64,000 nt of DNA, taken from Lentibacter algarum (GTDB lineage Bacteria; Pseudomonadota; Alphaproteobacteria; Rhodobacterales; Rhodobacteraceae). The stretch lies in the NCBI RefSeq assembly GCF_040580765.1, contig NZ_CP158687.1, forward strand, positions 310,001-374,000, read 5' to 3'. The notes beneath the pieces are model-generated. The model ran no database searches. It was given only the letters and a program-made list of their open reading frames with translations, and had not been told where the DNA came from. Positions 61,724 through 64,000 of the stretch are shown one piece after another (within the stretch, counting starts at the first letter, position 1; each line of letters begins with the position of its first letter). The translations under genes and the position numbers were made by a program.

Positions 61724-62224
61724 ATGGCTGCAGCACATAACAAATCAGAACTGATGAAAGTCACGGCTAAGGAGTGGGATCGGATTTACCCGCTCTTGAA
61801 AGATCTTCCCGAAGAGTTGGCCGTTTTGCCAGACGAAGAGGGCTTCAGCATCAAAGATGTTGTGGTGCATCGTGCACATTGGATCGGTTTGTTTTTAAGG
61901 TGCTATCATGACGGTTGGGAGACGCTCGACGCGCTTTTTCCCAAGAAAAGCTACCGTCGGAGCGATTTGAAGCGCTATAGCTTGGCTCTGCGTCAGCGTG
62001 AGAAGGATGTGTCTTGGCCGGAAGCATTGGCGCGGCTTGACGCTGCGCAGGAAGAACTTGTCGCGCTCATTGATACCCTGAGTGATGCGCAGCTTTATGG
62101 CGGGCCGATGGCGGGCTCACACAACAGTTGGAGCACGGGGCGTTGGGCCGAGGCCGCTGGACCAAGTCATCTCCGACTGGCTTTAAAATATGTCCGAAAG
62201 AGGCTTCGGGATATGAAGCAGTGA
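61724..62224 (+). CDS. ClbS/DfsB family four-helix bundle protein, paralog 1
   Basis: 166 residues. SIKDVVVHRAHWIGLFLRCYHDGWE, LVALIDTLSDAQLYGGPMAG and a WSTGRWAEAAGPSHLRLALKYVRKRLR ending match the ClbS/DfsB (DUF1706) pattern. ClbS detoxifies colibactin by opening its cyclopropane; most relatives have no known target. Start ATG follows CAGGAGGGAAG. It lies 162 bp upstream of a second copy. Confidence 0.72.
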   Translation: MAAAHNKSELMKVTAKEWDRIYPLLKDLPEELAVLPDEEGFSIKDVVVHRAHWIGLFLRCYHDGWETLDALFPKKSYRRSDLKRYSLALRQREKDVSWPEALARLDAAQEELVALIDTLSDAQLYGGPMAGSHNSWSTGRWAEAAGPSHLRLALKYVRKRLRDMKQ

Positions 62225-62386
62225 TGACAAGAACCTAAATGCACGGCTGCGGAAGGAGCTGGTCATAACGTGTTGAGCCACTAGGCCAATATCCGCGTAG
62301 AGCGCCAACGTTGTGCCAGATTCGATTGTACAGTGTGTAAATACCTGCGAAAATTTCAATATGAGTCGTGTTTAAGGGGTGGTAAT

Positions 62387-62881
62387 ATGCGCGTAGCTCA
62401 AACAAAGGTTGATCTTGTTGGTATCTCTCGGGCGGAGTGGAGCAAGCTTATGCTCACCCTGGAATGTGTGCCTGATGATGTGGCGGAAAGGTTGGATGCT
62501 GACGGCCAGTCTATCAAAGATGTTGTGGCGCATGGCGCGCTGGCGATCGGGCTTGTGCTTGGCTGGTATGCTGATGGACAGGCAGGACGCGACGGCCCGC
62601 CCAAGAAATACTGCTCGCGTGATCTGAAATTTAATCCGACCACATTGCGCACATGGCAAGAAGAGCTGAGCTGGCCTGAGACGCGGACATTGCTCGGGTC
62701 TGCGCATGAGCGCCTGATGGGGCTGGTGGAAGAGCTTGACGACACTGCGCTCTACGGCTGCCCTATGAAAGGTGTACGCAACAACTGGAGCATGGGCCGC
62801 TGGGCGGAAGCTGCTGGGGCAGGGCATTACCGCAGCACGCGGCGCTATATCAGCAAGCGCATGAAGCCTCTTGTGGCTTAA
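62387..62881 (+). CDS. ClbS/DfsB family four-helix bundle protein, paralog 2
   Basis: 164 residues from the ATG at 62387 (AAGGGGTGGTAAT); the upstream extension lacks a site. SIKDVVAHGALAIGLVLGWYADGQ, LYGCPMKGVRNNWSMGRWAEAAGAGHYRSTRRYISKRMK show it to be a divergent tandem duplicate of the preceding gene. The same family comment applies; whether both protect against the same compound is unknown. Confidence 0.72.
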   Translation: MRVAQTKVDLVGISRAEWSKLMLTLECVPDDVAERLDADGQSIKDVVAHGALAIGLVLGWYADGQAGRDGPPKKYCSRDLKFNPTTLRTWQEELSWPETRTLLGSAHERLMGLVEELDDTALYGCPMKGVRNNWSMGRWAEAAGAGHYRSTRRYISKRMKPLVA

Positions 62882-62939
62882 ATATGTGTGAGATAGGAGC
62901 CTAAGCTCTGGGCCAGAGGGCCTGCGCGAAAGGACTCTT

Positions 62940-63155
62940 GTGAAAACTGTCGATGTTGTGAAGTGGGTTGCCACTGCCGTCCAGCTTGTTGGCTATGGTC
63001 TTACGGGGCTGAATATTGTGCCGTGGAATGTGTTTGCTTTCTTTATTGGTATCTTTCTTTGGTTTGCCGTTGGAGTGATGTGGAAGGACCGTGCGATTAT
63101 GGTTGTCCATGTCGGGGCGTTTGTCTCACTCTTTGCGGGCTATCTGAACTCTTGA
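62940..63155 (+). CDS. small membrane protein, DUF6552-like
   Basis: 71 residues from a GTG at 62940 (AAAGGACTCTT upstream). Two to three membrane helices (KWVATAVQLVGYGLTG, AFFIGIFLWFAVGVMWKDRA, VVHVGAFVSLFAGYL). Pattern resembles a small rhodobacterial family I know as DUF6552; function unknown. Last gene of the rplP-rpmC insertion. Confidence 0.6.
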   Translation: MKTVDVVKWVATAVQLVGYGLTGLNIVPWNVFAFFIGIFLWFAVGVMWKDRAIMVVHVGAFVSLFAGYLNS

Positions 63156-63299
63156 GGGACAGGCGCAAAAGCTTTTCCCGATAGGGCTTGCCAGCACACC
63201 AAAAGGAGCCTATACGGCCCACTTCTACCCATGAACTCCACTGGAATCAGGGTCACGCTTGCTTGCGGCCTACCAGTGATGTTGAAAAAGGAAATAACC

Positions 63300-63503
63300 A
63301 TGAACGCATCAGACCTGCGTGACAAGTCGGTTGACCAGCTCAAAGAAGAGCTGTCAAACCTCAAGAAAGAAAGCTTCAACCTGCGCTTCCAGTCGGCCAC
63401 AGGCCAAATGGAAAACACTGCACGTGTGCGTGAAGTGAAGCGGACAACAGCCCGCGTGCTGACAATCCTCAACGAAAAAGCCGCTGCTGCGGCTGCAGAA
63501 TAA
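63300..63503 (+). CDS. rpmC: 50S ribosomal protein L29
   Basis: 67 residues from the ATG at 63300 (GAAATAACC before it); a longer frame to 63231 is not conserved. [26 protein letters not shown] and [19 protein letters not shown] are L29. It is separated from rplP by 3.2 kb, so a second promoter must drive rpmC-rpsQ-rplN. Confidence 0.97.
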   Translation: MNASDLRDKSVDQLKEELSNLKKESFNLRFQSATGQMENTARVREVKRTTARVLTILNEKAAAAAAE

Positions 63504-63516
63504 GGGAGCCTGAGTT

Positions 63517-63747
63517 ATGCCAAAGCGTATCCTCACAGGCGTAGTAACAAGCAACCAAAACGAGCAAACCGTAACGGTTTCTGTTGAACGTCGCTTCACA
63601 CACCCTGTTCTGAAGAAGACAATCCGTAAGTCCAAGAAGTACCGGGCTCACGATGAGAAGAACGCCTACAACGTAGGTGACCAAGTGCGGATCGTCGAAT
63701 GTGCGCCCCGTTCAAAAACCAAACGTTGGGAAATTCTGGAGGCGTAA
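63517..63747 (+). CDS. rpsQ: 30S ribosomal protein S17
   Basis: 76 residues. [42 protein letters not shown] and the [14 protein letters not shown] ending match S17. Starts after GGGAGCCTGAGTT. Confidence 0.99.
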   Translation: MPKRILTGVVTSNQNEQTVTVSVERRFTHPVLKKTIRKSKKYRAHDEKNAYNVGDQVRIVECAPRSKTKRWEILEA

Positions 63748-63823
63748 GCCTTTAGAGCAACCAATATTAGAAACCCTGGGGAAAAGGCCACGCATCGGCC
63801 CCCCATAGGTCAGGAGAAACCAT

Positions 63824-64000
63824 ATGATCCAGATGCAAACAAATCTGGATGTTGCTGACAACTCAGGCGCTCGCCGAGTTCAGTGCATCAAGGTTCTGGG
63901 TGGTTCCAAGCGTCGTTACGCTTCGGTCGGCGATATTATCGTCGTATCCGTTAAGGAAGCCATCCCACGCGGTCGCGTAAAGAAGGGTGACGTGCGTAAA
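63824..64000 (+). CDS. rplN: 50S ribosomal protein L14 (partial at right edge)
   Basis: First 59 codons. [19 protein letters not shown] and [36 protein letters not shown] are L14. AGGAG ribosome site at 63812. The rest lies outside the window. Confidence 0.98.
   Translation, partial: MIQMQTNLDVADNSGARRVQCIKVLGGSKRRYASVGDIIVVSVKEAIPRGRVKKGDVRK

Noticed and set aside
1..64000. tRNA, rRNA, CRISPR arrays, prophage or intact transposons
   Set aside because: I scanned for T-loop-like motifs, regular repeats and transposase motifs and saw none that hold up; a covariance-model search would be decisive.

Overview
The window is a chromosomal segment of an alphaproteobacterium of the order Rhodobacterales, most likely a marine Roseobacter-group member. 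The evidence is the protein families (heterotetrameric sarcosine oxidase, carnitine dehydrogenase-thioesterase fusion, DUF3572, PleD-type cyclase, ctaC-ctaB-ctaG-ctaE order) and the moderately high GC content. I found no tRNA, rRNA, CRISPR array, intact insertion sequence or prophage. Both edges cut genes: a DprE1-like oxidase on the left and rplN on the right.

Region 1 (1-16.3 kb, almost all minus strand) is core metabolism and DNA handling: DprE1-like oxidase with a flippase-like membrane protein, 3-oxoacid CoA-transferase (scoAB), topA, dprA, a FAD-linked 2-hydroxyacid dehydrogenase, a GNAT acetyltransferase, an M16 zinc peptidase and thrC. It continues into the aa3 cytochrome c oxidase assembly operon (ctaC, ctaB, a small membrane protein, ctaG, ctaE, SURF1). 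A perfect FNR-type box lies between ctaC and the divergent tldD.

Region 2 (16.4-24.8 kb) holds tldD, apt, a LysE-type exporter, a DUF2927-like secreted protein, mtnP, a SulP anion transporter and an aldo/keto reductase. The mtnP-sulP spacer carries a striking element of three GTGCAC palindromes spaced exactly 11 bp apart. The same element recurs at about 40.2 kb.

Region 3 (23.9-29 kb) is a probable L-carnitine degradation locus: a GlxA/CdhR-like AraC regulator diverging from a BKACE (3-dehydrocarnitine cleavage) enzyme, a lipocalin-like lipoprotein, a cysteine-rich lipoprotein, a carnitine dehydrogenase-thioesterase fusion and an SDR. Its predicted product, glycine betaine, would feed the demethylation route that ends at sarcosine oxidase (soxBDAG, 45.6-50.6 kb). 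Its other product, acetoacetate, could be activated by scoAB.

Region 4 (29-45 kb) is mixed: an XRE regulator with an operator-like inverted repeat, DUF2061 plus a fatty acid desaturase, an EamA transporter, NUDIX and DUF983 genes, and an EF-hand/ECF sigma/anti-sigma/periplasmic sensor cassette. It continues with a PleD-like cyclase with degenerate receiver domains, a HAD phosphatase, pirin, a 3-hydroxyisobutyrate-dehydrogenase-like enzyme, a TadE/TadE/TadG trio and glutamate dehydrogenase. Four convergent gene junctions in regions 2-4 share a two-hairpin repeat that probably works as a bidirectional terminator.

Region 5 (52.7-64 kb) is tuf and the S10 ribosomal protein operon, interrupted twice. 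Between rplW and rplB there is a strong terminator, an AT-richer secreted-protein gene and a gene remnant. Between rplP and rpmC there is a lipoprotein, a 2OG-Fe(II) oxygenase, two tandem ClbS/DfsB-like genes and a small membrane protein.
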